Shown: positions 1 to 16,170, counted from the first letter of the stretch. The stretch is DNA of 64,000 bases from Liolophura sinensis (GCF_032854445.1 NC_088296.1:20077853-20141852), one strand, 5' to 3'. Made by a program: numbers and translations. Notes: generated by a model not told the origin, from the letters alone.

Positions 1-3000
1 TCATGCAGTACCCTCTGTATATTACCCACAAATTTAAAAACGTGCACCCACCCAATCGTGCAGTACCCTCTGTATATTACAAACAAAGTTAAAAACGTGC
101 ATCCACCCAGTAGTGCAGTGCCCACTATATATTACCCACAAAGTTAAAAATGTGCACCCACCCAATTGTGCAGTGCCCTCTGTATATTACCCACAAAGTT
201 AAAAACGTGCACCCACCCAATCGTGCAGTGCCCTCTGTATATTACCCACTAAGTTACAAACGTGCACCCACCCAATCGTGCAGTACCCTCTGTATATTAC
301 CCACAAAGTTAAAAACGTGCACCCACCCAGTCATGCTGTATCCTCTGTATATTACCCACAAAGATAAAAAGGTGCACCCACCCAGTCATGCAGTGCCCTC
401 TGTATATTACCCACAAAGATAAAAACGAGCACCCACCCAATCGTGCAGTACCCTCTGTATATTACCCACAAAGTTAAAAACGTGCACCCACCCAGTCATG
501 CTGTATCCTCTGTATATTACCCACAAAGATAAAAACGTGCACTCACCCAGTCATGCTGTATCCTCTGTATATTACCCACAAAGATAAAAACGAGCACCCA
601 CCCAATCGGGCAGTACCCTCGGTATATTACCAACAAAGTTACAAACGTGCACCCACCCAGTCATGCAGTACCCTCTGTATATTACCCACAAAGTTAAAAA
701 CGTGCACCCACCCAGTCGTGCAGTACCCTCTGTATATTACCCACAAAGTTAAAAACGTGCACCCACTCAATCGTGCAGTACCCTCTGTATATTACCCACA
801 AATTTAAAAACGTGCACCCACCCAATCGTGCAGTGCCCTCTGTATATCACCCACAAAGTTAAAAACGTGCACCCACCCAATCGTGCAGTGCCCTCTGTAT
901 ATTACCCACAAAGTTAAAAACGTGCACCCAACCAGTCATGCAGTATCCTCTGTATATTACCCACAAAGTTAAAAACGAGCACCCACCCAATCTTGCAGTA
1001 CCCTCTGTATATTAGCCACAAAGTTAAAAACGTGCACCCACCCAGTCGTGCAGTGCCCTCTGTATATTACCCACAAAGTTACAAACGTGCACCCACCCAA
1101 TCGTGCAGTACCCTCTGTATATTACCCACAAATTTAAAGACGTGCACCCACCCAGTTATGCAGAACACTCTGTATATTACCCACAAAGATAAAAACGTGC
1201 ATCCACCCAGTCATGCCGTGCCCACTATATATTACCCACAAAGTTAAAAACGTGCACCCACCCAATCGTGCAGTGCCCTCTGCATATTACCCACAAAGTT
1301 AAAAACGTGCACACACCCAGTCTTGCAGTGCCCTCTGTATATTACCCACAAAGTTAAAAACGTGCACCCACCCAATCGTGCAGTGGCCTCTGTATATTAC
1401 CCACAAAGTTAAAAACGTGCACCCACCCAGTCGTGCAGTACCCTCTGTATATTACCGACAAAATTAAAAACGTGCACCCACCCAATCGTGCAGTACCCTC
1501 TGTATATTACCCACAAAGTTAAAAACGTGCACCCACCCATTCGTGCAGTGGCCTCTGTATATTACCCACAAAGTTAAAAATGTGCACCCACCCAATCGTG
1601 CAGTGCCCTCTGTATATTACCCACAAAGTTAAAAACGTGCACCCACCCAGTCGTGCAGTGCCCACTGTATATTACCCACAAAGTTAAAAACGTGCACCCA
1701 CCCAATCGTGCAGTGCCCCCTGTATATTACCCACAAAGTTAAAAACGTGCACCCACCCAGTCGTGCAGTACCCTCTGTATATTACCCATAAAGTCAAAAT
1801 CGTGCACCCACCCAGTCGTGCAGTGCCCTCTGTATATTACCCACAAAGTTAAAAACGTGAACCCACCCAGTCGTGCAGTGCCCTCTGTATATTACCCACA
1901 AAGTTAAAAACGTGCACCCACCCAATCGTGCAGTGCCATCCCCACAAAGTTAAAAACGTGCACCCACTCAGTCGTGCAGTGCCCTCTGTATATTACCCAC
2001 AAAGTTACAAACGTGCACCCACCCAGTCATGCAGTACCCTCTGTATATTACCCACAAAGTTAAAAACGTGCACCCACCCAATCGTGCAGTACCCTCTGTA
2101 TATTACCCACAAAGTTAAAAACGTGCATCCACCCAGTAGTGCTAGTGCCCACTATATATTACCCACAAAGTTAAAAATGTGCACCCACCCAATCGTGCAG
2201 TGCCCTCTGTATATTACCCACAAAGTTAAAACGTGCACCCACCCAATCGTGCAGTGCCCTCTGTATATTACCCACAAAGTTAAAAACGTGCACCCACCCA
2301 ATCGTGCAGTACCCTCTGTATATTACCCACAAAGTTAAAAACGTGCACCTAGCCAGTCATGCTGTATCCTCTGTATATTACCCACAAAGATAAAAACGTG
2401 CACCCCCCCAGTCATGCAGTGCCCTCTGTATATTACCCACAAAGATAAAAAACGAGCACCCACCCAATCGTGCAGTACCCTCTGTATATTACCCACAAAG
2501 TTAAAAACGTGCACCCACCCAGTCATGCTGTATCCTCTGTATATTACCCACAAAGTTAAAAACGTGCACTCACCCAGTCATGCCTGTATCCTCTGTATAT
2601 TACCCACAAAGACAAAAACGAGCACCCACCCAATCGTGCAGTACCCGCTGTATATTACCAACAAAGTTACAAACGTGCACCCACCCAGTCATGCAGTACC
2701 CTCTGTATATTACCCACAAAGTTAAAAAACGTGCACCCACCCAGTCGTGCAGTACCCTCTGTATATACCCACAAAGTTAAAAACGTGCACCCACTCAATC
2801 GTGCAGTACCCTCTGTATATTACCCACAAATTTAAAAACGTGCACCCACCCAATCGTGCAGTGCCCTCTGTATATCACCCACAAAGTTAAAAACGTGCAC
2901 CCACCCAATCGTGCAGTGCCCTCTGCATATTACCCACAAAGTTAAAACGTGCACACACCCAGTCTTGCAGTGCCCTCTGTATATTACCCACAAAGTTAAA

Positions 3001-6000
3001 AACGTGCACCCACCCAATCGTGCAGTGGCCTCTGTATATTACCCACAAAGTTAAAAACGTGCCACCCACCCAGTCGTGCAGTACCCTCTGTATATTACCG
3101 ACAAAATTAAAAACGTGCACCCACCCAATCGTGCAGTACCCTCTGTATATTACCCACAAAGTTAAAAAACGTGCACCCACCATTCGTGCAGTGGCCTCTG
3201 TATATTACCCACAAAGTTAAAAATGTGCACCCACCCCAATCGTGCAGTGCCCTCTGTATATTACCCACAAAGTTAAAAACGTGCCACCCACCCAGTCGTG
3301 CAGTGCCCACTGTATATTACCCACAAAGTTAAAAACGTGCACCCACCCAATCGTGCAGTGCCCCCTGTATATTACCCACAAAGTTAAAAACGTGCACCCA
3401 CCCAGTCGTGCAGTACCCTCTGTATATTACCCCATAAAGTCAAAATCGTGCACCCACCCAGTCGTGCAGTGCCCTCTGTATATTACCCACAAGTTAAAAC
3501 GTGAACCCACCCAGTCGTGCAGTGCCCTCTGTATATTACCCACAAAGTTAAAAACGTGCACCCACCCAATCGTGCAGGTGCCATCTGTATATCACCCACA
3601 AAGTTAAAAACGTGCACCCACCCAGTCGTGCAGTGCCCTCTGTATATTACCCACAAAGTTACAAACGTGCACCCACCCAGTCATGCAGTACCCTTCTGTA
3701 TATTACCCACAAAGTTAAAAACGTGCACCCACCCAATCGTGCAGTACCCTCTGTATATTACCCACAAAGTTAAAAACGTGCATCCACCCAGTAGTGGCAG
3801 TTGCCCACTATATATTACCCACAAAGTTAAAAATGTGCACCCACCCAATCGTGCAGTGCCCTCTGTATATTACCCACAAAGTTACAAACGTGCACCCACC
3901 CAATCGTGCAGTGCCCTCTGTATATTACCCACAAAGTTAAAAACGTGCACCCACCCAATCGTGCAGTACCCTCTGTATATTACCCACAAAGTTAAAAACG
4001 TGCACCCACCCAGTCATGCTGTATCCTCTGTATATTACCCACAAAGATAAAAACGTGCACCCACCCAGTCATGCAGTGCCCTCTGTATATTACCCACCAA
4101 AGATAAAAACGAGCACCCACCCAATCTTGCAGTACCCTCTGTATATTAGCCACAAAGTTAAAAACGTGCACCCACCCAGTCGTGCAGTGCCCTCTGTATA
4201 TTACCCACAAAGTTACAAACGTGCACCCACCCAATCGTGCAGTACCCTCTGTATATTACCCACAAATTTAAAAACGTGCACCCACCCAGTTATGCAGAAC
4301 ACTCTGTATATTACCCACAAAGATAAAAACGTGCATCCCACCCAGTCATGCAGTGCCCACTATATGTTACCCACAAAGTTAAAAATGTTCACACCACCCA
4401 ATCGTGCAGTGCCCTGTGTAATATTACCCACAAAGTTAAAACGTGCACCCACCCAATCGTGCAGTGCCCTCTGTATATTACCCACAAAGTTAAAAACGTG
4501 CACCCACCCAATCCTACAGTACCCTCTGTATATTACCCACAAAGTTAAAAACGTGCACCCACCCAGTCATGCTGTATCCTCTGTATATTACCCACAAAGA
4601 TAAAAACGTGCTCCACCCAGTCATGCAGTACCCTCTGTATATTACCCACAAAGTTAAAAACGTGCACCCACCCAATCGTGCAGTGCCCTCTGTATATTAC
4701 CCACAAAGTTACAAACGTGCACCCACCCAGTCTTGCAGTGCCCTCTGTATATTACCCACAAAGTTAATAAACGTACACCCACCCAGTCGTGCAGTACCCT
4801 CTGTATATTACCCACAAAGTTAAAAACGTGCACCCACCCAATCGTGCAGTGCCCTCTGCATATTACCCACAAAGTTAAAAACGTGCACCCACCCAATCGT
4901 GCAGTACCCTCTGTATATTACCCACAAAGTTAAAAACGTGCATCCACCCAGTAGTGCAGTGCCCACTATATATTACCCACAAAGTTAAAAACGTGCACCC
5001 ACCCAATTTTGCAGTGCCCTCTGTATATTACCCACAAGGTTAAAAACGTGCACCCACCCAATCGTGCAGTGCCCTCTGTATATTACCCACAAAGTTGAAA
5101 ACGTGCACCCACCCAATCGTGCAGTGCCCTCTGTATAATACCCACAAGTTAAAAACGTGCACCCACCCAGTCATGCTGTATCCTCTGTATATTACCCACA
5201 AAGTTAAAAACGTGCACCCACCCAGTCATGCAGTGCCCTCTGTATATTACCCACAAAGATAAAAACGAGCACCCACCCAATCGTGCAGTACCCTCTGTAT
5301 ATTACCCACAAAGTTAAAAACGTGCACCCACCCAGTCATGCTGTATCCTCTGTATATTACCCACAAAGTTAAAAACGTGCACCCACCCAGTCATGCTGTA
5401 TCCTCTGTATATTACCCACAAAGTTAAAAACGTGCACCCACCCAGTCATGCAGTGCCCTCTGTATATTACCCACAAAGATAAAAACGAGCACCCACCCAA
5501 TCGTGCAGTACCCTCTGTATATTACCCACAAAGTTAAAAACGTGCACCCACCAGTCATGCTGTATCCTCTGTATATTACCCACAAGGATAAAAACGAGCA
5601 CCCACCCAATCGTGCAGTACCCTCGGTACATTACCAACAAAGTTACAAACGTGCACCCACCCAGTCATGCAGTACCCTCCGTATATTACCCACAAAGTTA
5701 AAAACGTGCACCCACCCAGTCGTGCAGTACCCTCTGTATATTACCCACAAAGTTAAAAACGTGCACCCACTCATTCGTGCAGTACCCTCTGTATATTACC
5801 CACAAATTTAAAAACGTGCACCCACTCAATCGTGCAGTGCCCTCTGTATATCACCCACAAAGTTAAAAACGTGCACCCACCCAATCGTGCAGTGCCCTCT
5901 GTATATCACCCACAAAGTTAAAAACGTGCACCCAACCAGTCATGCAGTATCCTCTGTATATTACCCACAAAGTTAAAAACGAGCACCCACCCAATCTTGC

Positions 6001-9000
6001 AGTACCCTCTGTATATTAGCCACAAAGTTAAAAACGTGCACCCACCCAGTCTTGCAGTGCCCTCTGTATATTACCCACAAAGTTAAAAACGTGCACCCAC
6101 CCAATCGTGCAGTGGCCTCTGTATATTACCCACAAAGTTAAAAACGTGCACCCACCCAATCGTGCAGTGGCCTCTGTATATTACCCACAAAGTTAAAAAC
6201 GTCCACCCACCCAGTCGTGCAGTACCCTCTGTATATTACCGACAAAATTAAAAACGTGCACCCACCCAATCGTGCAGTGCCCTCTGTATATTACCCACAA
6301 AGTTAAAAACGTGCACCCACCCATTCGTGCAGTGCCATCTGTATATTACCCACAAAGTTAAAAATGTGCACCCACCCAATCGTGCAGTGCCCTCTGTATA
6401 TTACCCACAAAGTTAAAAACGTGCACCCACCCAGTCGTGCAGTGCCCTCTGTATATTACCCACAAAGATAAAAACGTGCACCCACCCAATCGTGCAGTGC
6501 CCCCTTTATATTACCCACAAAGTTACAAACGTGCACCCACCCAGTCATGCAGTACCCTCTGTATATTACCCACAAATTTAAAAACGTGCACCCACCCAAT
6601 CGTGCAGTACCCTCTGTATATTACAAACAAAGTTAAAAACGTGCATCCACCCAGTAGTGCAGTGCCCACTATATATTACCCACAAAGTTAAAAATGTGCA
6701 CCCACCCAATTGTGCAGTGCCCTCTGTATATTACCCACAAAGTTAAAAACGTGCACCCACCCAATCGTGCAGTGCCCTCTGTATATTACCCACTAAGTTA
6801 CAAACGTGCACCCACCCAATCGTGCAGTACCCTCTGTATATTACCCACAAAGTTAAAAACGTGCACCCACCCAGTCATGCTGTATCCTCTGTATATTACC
6901 CACAAAGATAAAAAGGTGCACCCACCCAGTCATGCAGTGCCCTCTGTATATTACCCACAAAGATAAAAACGAGCACCCACCCAATCGTGCAGTACCCTCT
7001 GTATATTACCCACAAAGTTAAAAACGTGCACCCACCCAGTCATGCTGTATCCTCTGTATATTACCCACAAAGATAAAAACGTGCACTCACCCAGTCATGC
7101 TGTATCCTCTGTATATTACCCACAAAGATAAAAACGAGCACCCACCCAATCGGGCAGTACCCTCGGTATATTACCAACAAAGTTACAAACGTGCACCCAC
7201 CCAGTCATGCAGTACCCTCTGTATATTACCCACAAAGTTAAAAACGTGCACCCACCCAGTCGTGCAGTACCCTCTGTATATTACCCACAAAGTTAATAAC
7301 GTGCACCCACTCAATCGTGCAGTACCCTCTGTATATTACCCACAAATTTAAAAACGTGCACCCACCCAATCGTGCAGTGCCCTCTGTATATCACCCACAA
7401 AGTTAAAAACGTGCACCCACCCAATCGTGCAGTGCCCCCTGTATATTACCCACAAAGTTAAAAACGTGCACCCACCCAGTCGTGCAGTACCCTCTGTATA
7501 TTACCCATAAAGTCAAAATCGTGCACCCACCCAGTCGTGCAGTGCCCTCTGTATATTACCCACAAAGTTAAAAACGTGAACCCACCCAGTCGTGCAGTGC
7601 CCTCTGTATATTACCCACAAAGTTAAAAACGTGCACCCACCCAATCGTGCAGTGCCCTCTGCATATTACCCACAAAGTTAAAAACGTGCACCCACCCAAT
7701 CGTGCAGTACCCTCTGTATATTACCCACAAAGTCAAAATCGTGCACCCACCCAGTCATGCAGTGCCCTCTGTATATTACCCACAAAGATAAAAACGAGCA
7801 CCCACTCAATCGTGCAGTACCCTCTGTATATTACCCACAAAGTTAAAAACGAGCACCCACCCAGTCATGCTGTATCCTCTGTATATTACCCACAAAGATA
7901 AAAACGTGCACTCACCCAGTCATGCTGTATCCTCTGTATATTACCCACAAAGATAAAAACGAGCACCCACCCAATCGTGCAGTACCCTCGGTACATTACC
8001 AACAAAGTTACAAACGTGCACCCACCCAGTCATGCAGTACCCTCCGTATATTACCCACAAAGTTAAAAACGTGCACCCACCCAGTCGTGCAGTACCCTCT
8101 GTATATTACCCACAAAGTTAAAAACGTGCACCCACTCAATCGTGCAGTACCCTCTGTATATTACCCACAAATTTAAAAACGTGCACCCACTCAATCGTGC
8201 AGTGCCCTCTGTATATCACCCACAAAGTTAAAAACGTGCACCCACCCAATCGTGCAGTGCCCTCTGTATATCACCCACAAAGTTAAAAACGTGCACCCAA
8301 CCAGTCATGCAGTATCCTCTGTATATTACCCACAAAGTTAAAAACGAGCACCCACCCAATCTTGCAGTACCCTCTGTATATTAGCCACAAAGTTAAAAAC
8401 GTGCACCCACCCAGTCGTGCAGTGCCCTCTGTATATTACCCACAAAGTTACAAACGTGCACCCACCCAATCGTGCAGTACCCTCTGTATATTACCCACAA
8501 ATTTAAAAACGTGCACCCACCCAGTTATGCAGAACACTCTGTATATTACCCACAAAGATAAAAACGTGCATCCACCCAGTCATGCCGTGCCCACTATATA
8601 TTACCGACAAAGATAAAAACGTGCACCCACCCAATCGTGCAGTGCCCTCTGTATATTACCCACAAAGTTAAAAACGTGCACCCACCCAATCGTGCAGTGC
8701 CCTCTGTATATTACCCACAAAGTTAAAAACGTGCACCCACCCAATCCTACAGTACCCACTGTATATTACCCACAAAGTTAAAAACGTGCACCCATCCAGT
8801 CATGCTGTATCCTCTGTATATTACCCACAAAGATAAAAACGTGCACCCACCCAGTCATGCAGTACCCTCTGTATATTACCCACAAAGTTAAAAACGTGCA
8901 CCCACCCAATCGTGCAGTACCCTCTGTATATTACCCACAAAGTTACAAACGTGCACCCACCCAGTCTTGCAGTGCCCTCTGTATATTACCCACAAAGTTA

Positions 9001-10174
9001 AAAACGTACACCCACCCAGTCGTGCAGTGCCCTCTGTATATTACCCACAAAGTTAAAAACGTGCACCCACCCAATCGTGCAGTGCCCTCTGCATATAACC
9101 CACAAAGTTAAAAACGTGCACACACCCAGTCATGCAGTGCCCTCTGTATATTACCCACAAAGTTAAAAACGTGCACCCACCCAATTGTGCAGTGGCCTCT
9201 GTATATTACCCACAAAGTTAAAAACGTCCACCCACCCAGTCGTGCAGTACCCTCTGTATATTACCGACAAAATTAAAAACGTGCACCCACCCAATCGTGC
9301 AGTGCCCTCTGTATATTACCCACAAAGTTAAAAACGTGCACCCACCCATTCGTGCAGTGCCCTCTGTATATTACCCACAAAGTTAAAAATGTGCACCCAC
9401 CCAATCGTGCAGTGCCCTCTGTATATTACCCACAAAGTTAAAAACGTGCACCCACCCAGTCGTGCAGTGCCCTCTGTATATTACCCACAAAGTTAAAAAC
9501 GTGCACCCACCCAATCGTGCAGTGCCCCCTTTATATTACCCACAAAGTTACAAACGTGCACCCACCCAGTCATGCAGTACCCTCTGTATATTACCCACAA
9601 ATTTAAAAACGTGCACCCACCCAATCGTGCAGAACCCTCTGTATATTACCCACAAAGTTAAAAACGTGCATCCACCCAGTAGTGCAGTGCCCACTATAAA
9701 TTACCCACAAAGTTAAAAATGTGCACCAACCCAATTGTGCAGTGCCCTCTGTATATTACCCACAAAGTTAAAAACGTGCACCCACCCAATCGTGCAGTGG
9801 CCTCTGTATATTACCCACAAAGTTAAAAACGTCCACCCACCCAGTCGTGCAGTACCCTCTGTATATTATCGACAAAATTAAAAACGTGCACCCACCCAAT
9901 CGTGCAGTGCCCTCTGTATATTACCCACAAAGTTAAAAACGTGCACCCACCCATTCGTGCAGTGCCCTCTGTATATTACCCACAAAGTTAAAAATGTGCA
10001 CCCACCCAATCGTGCAGTGCCCTCTGTATATTACCCACAAAGTTAAAAACGTGCACCCACCCAGTCGTGCAGTGCCCTCTGTATATTACCCACAAAGTTA
10101 AAAACGTGCACCCACCCAATCGTGCAGTGCCCCCTTTATATTACCCACAAAGTTACAAACGTGCACCCACCCAG

Positions 10175-13100
10175 TCATGCAGTACCCTCTGTATATTACC
10201 CACAAATTTAAAAACGTGCACCCACCCAATCGTGCAGTACCCTCTGTATATTACAAACAAAGTTAAAAACGTGCATCCACCCAGTAGTGCAGTGCCCACT
10301 ATATATTACCCACAAAGTTAAAAATGTGCACCCACCCAATTGTGCAGTGCCCTCTGTATATTACCCACAAAGTTAAAAACGTGCACCCACCCAATCGTGC
10401 AGTGCCCTCTGTATATTACCCACTAAGTTACAAACGTGCACCCACCCAATCGTGCAGTACCCTCTGTATATTACCCACAAAGTTAAAAACGTGCACCCAC
10501 CCAGTCATGCTGTATCCTCTGTATATTACCCACAAAGATAAAAAGGTGCACCCACCCAGTCATGCAGTGCCCTCTGTATATTACCCACAAAGATAAAAAC
10601 GAGCACCCACCCAATCGTGCAGTACCCTCTGTATATTACCCACAAAGTTAAAAACGTGCACCCACCCAGTCATGCTGTATCCTCTGTATATTACCCACAA
10701 AGATAAAAACGTGCACTCACCCAGTCATGCTGTATCCTCTGTATATTACCCACAAAGATAAAAACGAGCACCCACCCAATCGGGCAGTACCCTCGGTATA
10801 TTACCAACAAAGTTACAAACGTGCACCCACCCAGTCATGCAGTACCCTCTGTATATTACCCACAAAGTTAAAAACGTGCACCCACCCAGTCGTGCAGTAC
10901 CCTCTGTATATTACCCACAAAGTTAAAAACGTGCACCCACTCAATCGTGCAGTACCCTCTGTATATTACCCACAAATTTAAAAACGTGCACCCACCCAAT
11001 CGTGCAGTGCCCTCTGTATATCACCCACAAAGTTAAAAACGTGCACCCACCCAATCGTGCAGTGCCCTCTGTATATTACCCACAAAGTTAAAAACGTGCA
11101 CCCAACCAGTCATGCAGTATCCTCTGTATATTACCCACAAAGTTAAAAACGAGCACCCACCCAATCTTGCAGTACCCTCTGTATATTAGCCACAAAGTTA
11201 AAAACGTGCACCCACCCAGTCGTGCAGTGCCCTCTGTATATTACCCACAAAGTTACAAACGTGCACCCACCCAATCGTGCAGTACCCTCTGTATATTACC
11301 CACAAATTTAAAGACGTGCACCCACCCAGTTATGCAGAACACTCTGTATATTACCCACAAAGATAAAAACGTGCATCCACCCAGTCATGCCGTGCCCACT
11401 ATATATTACCCACAAAGTTAAAAACGTGCACCCACCCAATCGTGCAGTGCCCTCTGCATATTACCCACAAAGTTAAAAACGTGCACACACCCAGTCTTGC
11501 AGTGCCCTCTGTATATTACCCACAAAGTTAAAAACGTGCACCCACCCAATCGTGCAGTGGCCTCTGTATATTACCCACAAAGTTAAAAACGTGCACCCAC
11601 CCAGTCGTGCAGTACCCTCTGTATATTACCGACAAAATTAAAAACGTGCACCCACCCAATCGTGCAGTACCCTCTGTATATTACCCACAAAGTTAAAAAC
11701 GTGCACCCACCCATTCGTGCAGTGGCCTCTGTATATTACCCACAAAGTTAAAAATGTGCACCCACCCAATCGTGCAGTGCCCTCTGTATATTACCCACAA
11801 AGTTAAAAACGTGCACCCACCCAGTCGTGCAGTGCCCACTGTATATTACCCACAAAGTTAAAAACGTGCACCCACCCAATCGTGCAGTGCCCCCTGTATA
11901 TTACCCACAAAGTTAAAAACGTGCACCCACCCAGTCGTGCAGTACCCTCTGTATATTACCCATAAAGTCAAAATCGTGCACCCACCCAGTCGTGCAGTGC
12001 CCTCTGTATATTACCCACAAAGTTAAAAACGTGAACCCACCCAGTCGTGCAGTGCCCTCTGTATATTACCCACAAAGTTAAAAACGTGCACCCACCCAAT
12101 CGTGCAGTGCCATCTGTATATCACCCACAAAGTTAAAAACGTGCACCCACTCAGTCGTGCAGTGCCCTCTGTATATTACCCACAAAGTTACAAACGTGCA
12201 CCCACCCAGTCATGCAGTACCCTCTGTATATTACCCACAAAGTTAAAAACGTGCACCCACCCAATCGTGCAGTACCCTCTGTATATTACCCACAAAGTTA
12301 AAAACGTGCATCCACCCAGTAGTGCAGTGCCCACTATATATTACCCACAAAGTTAAAAATGTGCACCCACCCAATCGTGCAGTGCCCTCTGTATATTACC
12401 CACAAAGTTAAAAACGTGCACCCACCCAATCGTGCAGTGCCCTCTGTATATTACCCACAAAGTTAAAAACGTGCACCCACCCAATCGTGCAGTACCCTCT
12501 GTATATTACCCACAAAGTTAAAAACGTGCACCTAGCCAGTCATGCTGTATCCTCTGTATATTACCCACAAAGATAAAAACGTGCACCCACCCAGTCATGC
12601 AGTGCCCTCTGTATATTACCCACAAAGATAAAAACGAGCACCCACCCAATCGTGCAGTACCCTCTGTATATTACCCACAAAGTTAAAAACGTGCACCCAC
12701 CCAGTCATGCTGTATCCTCTGTATATTACCCACAAAGTTAAAAACGTGCACTCACCCAGTCATGCTGTATCCTCTGTATATTACCCACAAAGACAAAAAC
12801 GAGCACCCACCCAATCGTGCAGTACCCGCTGTATATTACCAACAAAGTTACAAACGTGCACCCACCCAGTCATGCAGTACCCTCTGTATATTACCCACAA
12901 AGTTAAAAACGTGCACCCACCCAGTCGTGCAGTACCCTCTGTATATTACCCACAAAGTTAAAAACGTGCACCCACTCAATCGTGCAGTACCCTCTGTATA
13001 TTACCCACAAATTTAAAAACGTGCACCCACCCAATCGTGCAGTGCCCTCTGTATATCACCCACAAAGTTAAAAACGTGCACCCACCCAATCGTGCAGTGC

Positions 13101-16100
13101 CCTCTGCATATTACCCACAAAGTTAAAAACGTGCACACACCCAGTCTTGCAGTGCCCTCTGTATATTACCCACAAAGTTAAAAACGTGCACCCACCCAAT
13201 CGTGCAGTGGCCTCTGTATATTACCCACAAAGTTAAAAACGTGCACCCACCCAGTCGTGCAGTACCCTCTGTATATTACCGACAAAATTAAAAACGTGCA
13301 CCCACCCAATCGTGCAGTACCCTCTGTATATTACCCACAAAGTTAAAAACGTGCACCCACCCATTCGTGCAGTGGCCTCTGTATATTACCCACAAAGTTA
13401 AAAATGTGCACCCACCCAATCGTGCAGTGCCCTCTGTATATTACCCACAAAGTTAAAAACGTGCACCCACCCAGTCGTGCAGTGCCCACTGTATATTACC
13501 CACAAAGTTAAAAACGTGCACCCACCCAATCGTGCAGTGCCCCCTGTATATTACCCACAAAGTTAAAAACGTGCACCCACCCAGTCGTGCAGTACCCTCT
13601 GTATATTACCCATAAAGTCAAAATCGTGCACCCACCCAGTCGTGCAGTGCCCTCTGTATATTACCCACAAAGTTAAAAACGTGAACCCACCCAGTCGTGC
13701 AGTGCCCTCTGTATATTACCCACAAAGTTAAAAACGTGCACCCACCCAATCGTGCAGTGCCATCTGTATATCACCCACAAAGTTAAAAACGTGCACCCAC
13801 CCAGTCGTGCAGTGCCCTCTGTATATTACCCACAAAGTTACAAACGTGCACCCACCCAGTCATGCAGTACCCTCTGTATATTACCCACAAAGTTAAAAAC
13901 GTGCACCCACCCAATCGTGCAGTACCCTCTGTATATTACCCACAAAGTTAAAAACGTGCATCCACCCAGTAGTGCAGTGCCCACTATATATTACCCACAA
14001 AGTTAAAAATGTGCACCCACCCAATCGTGCAGTGCCCTCTGTATATTACCCACAAAGTTACAAACGTGCACCCACCCAATCGTGCAGTGCCCTCTGTATA
14101 TTACCCACAAAGTTAAAAACGTGCACCCACCCAATCGTGCAGTACCCTCTGTATATTACCCACAAAGTTAAAAACGTGCACCCACCCAGTCATGCTGTAT
14201 CCTCTGTATATTACCCACAAAGATAAAAACGTGCACCCACCCAGTCATGCAGTGCCCTCTGTATATTACCCACAAAGATAAAAACGAGCACCCACCCAAT
14301 CTTGCAGTACCCTCTGTATATTAGCCACAAAGTTAAAAACGTGCACCCACCCAGTCGTGCTGTGCCCTCTGTATATTACCCACAAAGTTACAAACGTGCA
14401 CCCACCCAATCGTGCAGTACCCTCTGTATATTACCCACAAATTTAAAAACGTGCACCCACCCAGTTATGCAGAACACTCTGTATATTACCCACAAAGATA
14501 AAAACGTGCATCCACCCAGTCATGCAGTGCCCACTATATGTTACCCACAAAGTTAAAAATGTTCACCCACCCAATCGTGCAGTGCCCTGTGTATATTACC
14601 CACAAAGTTAAAAACGTGCACCCACCCAATCGTGCAGTGCCCTCTGTATATTACCCACAAAGTTAAAAACGTGCACCCACCCAATCCTACAGTACCCTCT
14701 GTATATTACCCACAAAGTTAAAAACGTGCACCCACCCAGTCATGCTGTATCCTCTGTATATTACCCACAAAGATAAAAACGTGCTCCCACCCAGTCATGC
14801 AGTACCCTCTGTATATTACCCACAAAGTTAAAAACGTGCACCCACCCAATCGTGCAGTGCCCTCTGTATATTACCCACAAAGTTACAAACGTGCACCCAC
14901 CCAGTCTTGCAGTGCCCTCTGTATATTACCCACAAAGTTAAAAACGTACACCCACCCAGTCGTGCAGTACCCTCTGTATATTACCCACAAAGTTAAAAAC
15001 GTGCACCCACCCAATCGTGCAGTGCCCTCTGCATATTACCCACAAAGTTAAAAACGTGCACCCACCCAATCGTGCAGTACCCTCTGTATATTACCCACAA
15101 AGTTAAAAACGTGCATCCACCCAGTAGTGCAGTGCCCACTATATATTACCCACAAAGTTAAAAACGTGCACCCACCCAATTTTGCAGTGCCCTCTGTATA
15201 TTACCCACAAGGTTAAAAACGTGCACCCACCCAATCGTGCAGTGCCCTCTGTATATTACCCACAAAGTTGAAAACGTGCACCCACCCAATCGTGCAGTGC
15301 CCTCTGTATAATACCCACAAAGTTAAAAACGTGCACCCACCCAGTCATGCTGTATCCTCTGTATATTACCCACAAAGTTAAAAACGTGCACCCACCCAGT
15401 CATGCAGTGCCCTCTGTATATTACCCACAAAGATAAAAACGAGCACCCACCCAATCGTGCAGTACCCTCTGTATATTACCCACAAAGTTAAAAACGTGCA
15501 CCCACCCAGTCATGCTGTATCCTCTGTATATTACCCACAAAGTTAAAAACGTGCACCCACCCAGTCATGCTGTATCCTCTGTATATTACCCACAAAGTTA
15601 AAAACGTGCACCCACCCAGTCATGCAGTGCCCTCTGTATATTACCCACAAAGATAAAAACGAGCACCCACCCAATCGTGCAGTACCCTCTGTATATTACC
15701 CACAAAGTTAAAAACGTGCACCCACCCAGTCATGCTGTATCCTCTGTATATTACCCACAAGGATAAAAACGAGCACCCACCCAATCGTGCAGTACCCTCG
15801 GTACATTACCAACAAAGTTACAAACGTGCACCCACCCAGTCATGCAGTACCCTCCGTATATTACCCACAAAGTTAAAAACGTGCACCCACCCAGTCGTGC
15901 AGTACCCTCTGTATATTACCCACAAAGTTAAAAACGTGCACCCACTCATTCGTGCAGTACCCTCTGTATATTACCCACAAATTTAAAAACGTGCACCCAC
16001 TCAATCGTGCAGTGCCCTCTGTATATCACCCACAAAGTTAAAAACGTGCACCCACCCAATCGTGCAGTGCCCTCTGTATATCACCCACAAAGTTAAAAAC

Positions 16101-16170
16101 GTGCACCCAACCAGTCATGCAGTATCCTCTGTATATTACCCACAAAGTTAAAAACGAGCACCCACCCAAT
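10175..16170. repeat. Second copy of the satellite block seen at about 1-6000
   Basis: The order of unit variants from position 1 to about 6 kb is repeated here at an offset of about 10174 bp. Marker variants pair as 150/10324, 553/10727, 993/11167 and 1928/12102, and continue to about 5558/15732. In the first 1.9 kb I could see no base differences at the places I compared. Between about 1.93 and 5.6 kb the left copy carries many one-base gains and losses and a 9-base loss near 1938, while this copy stays in strict 55-bp register. Confidence 0.8.
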
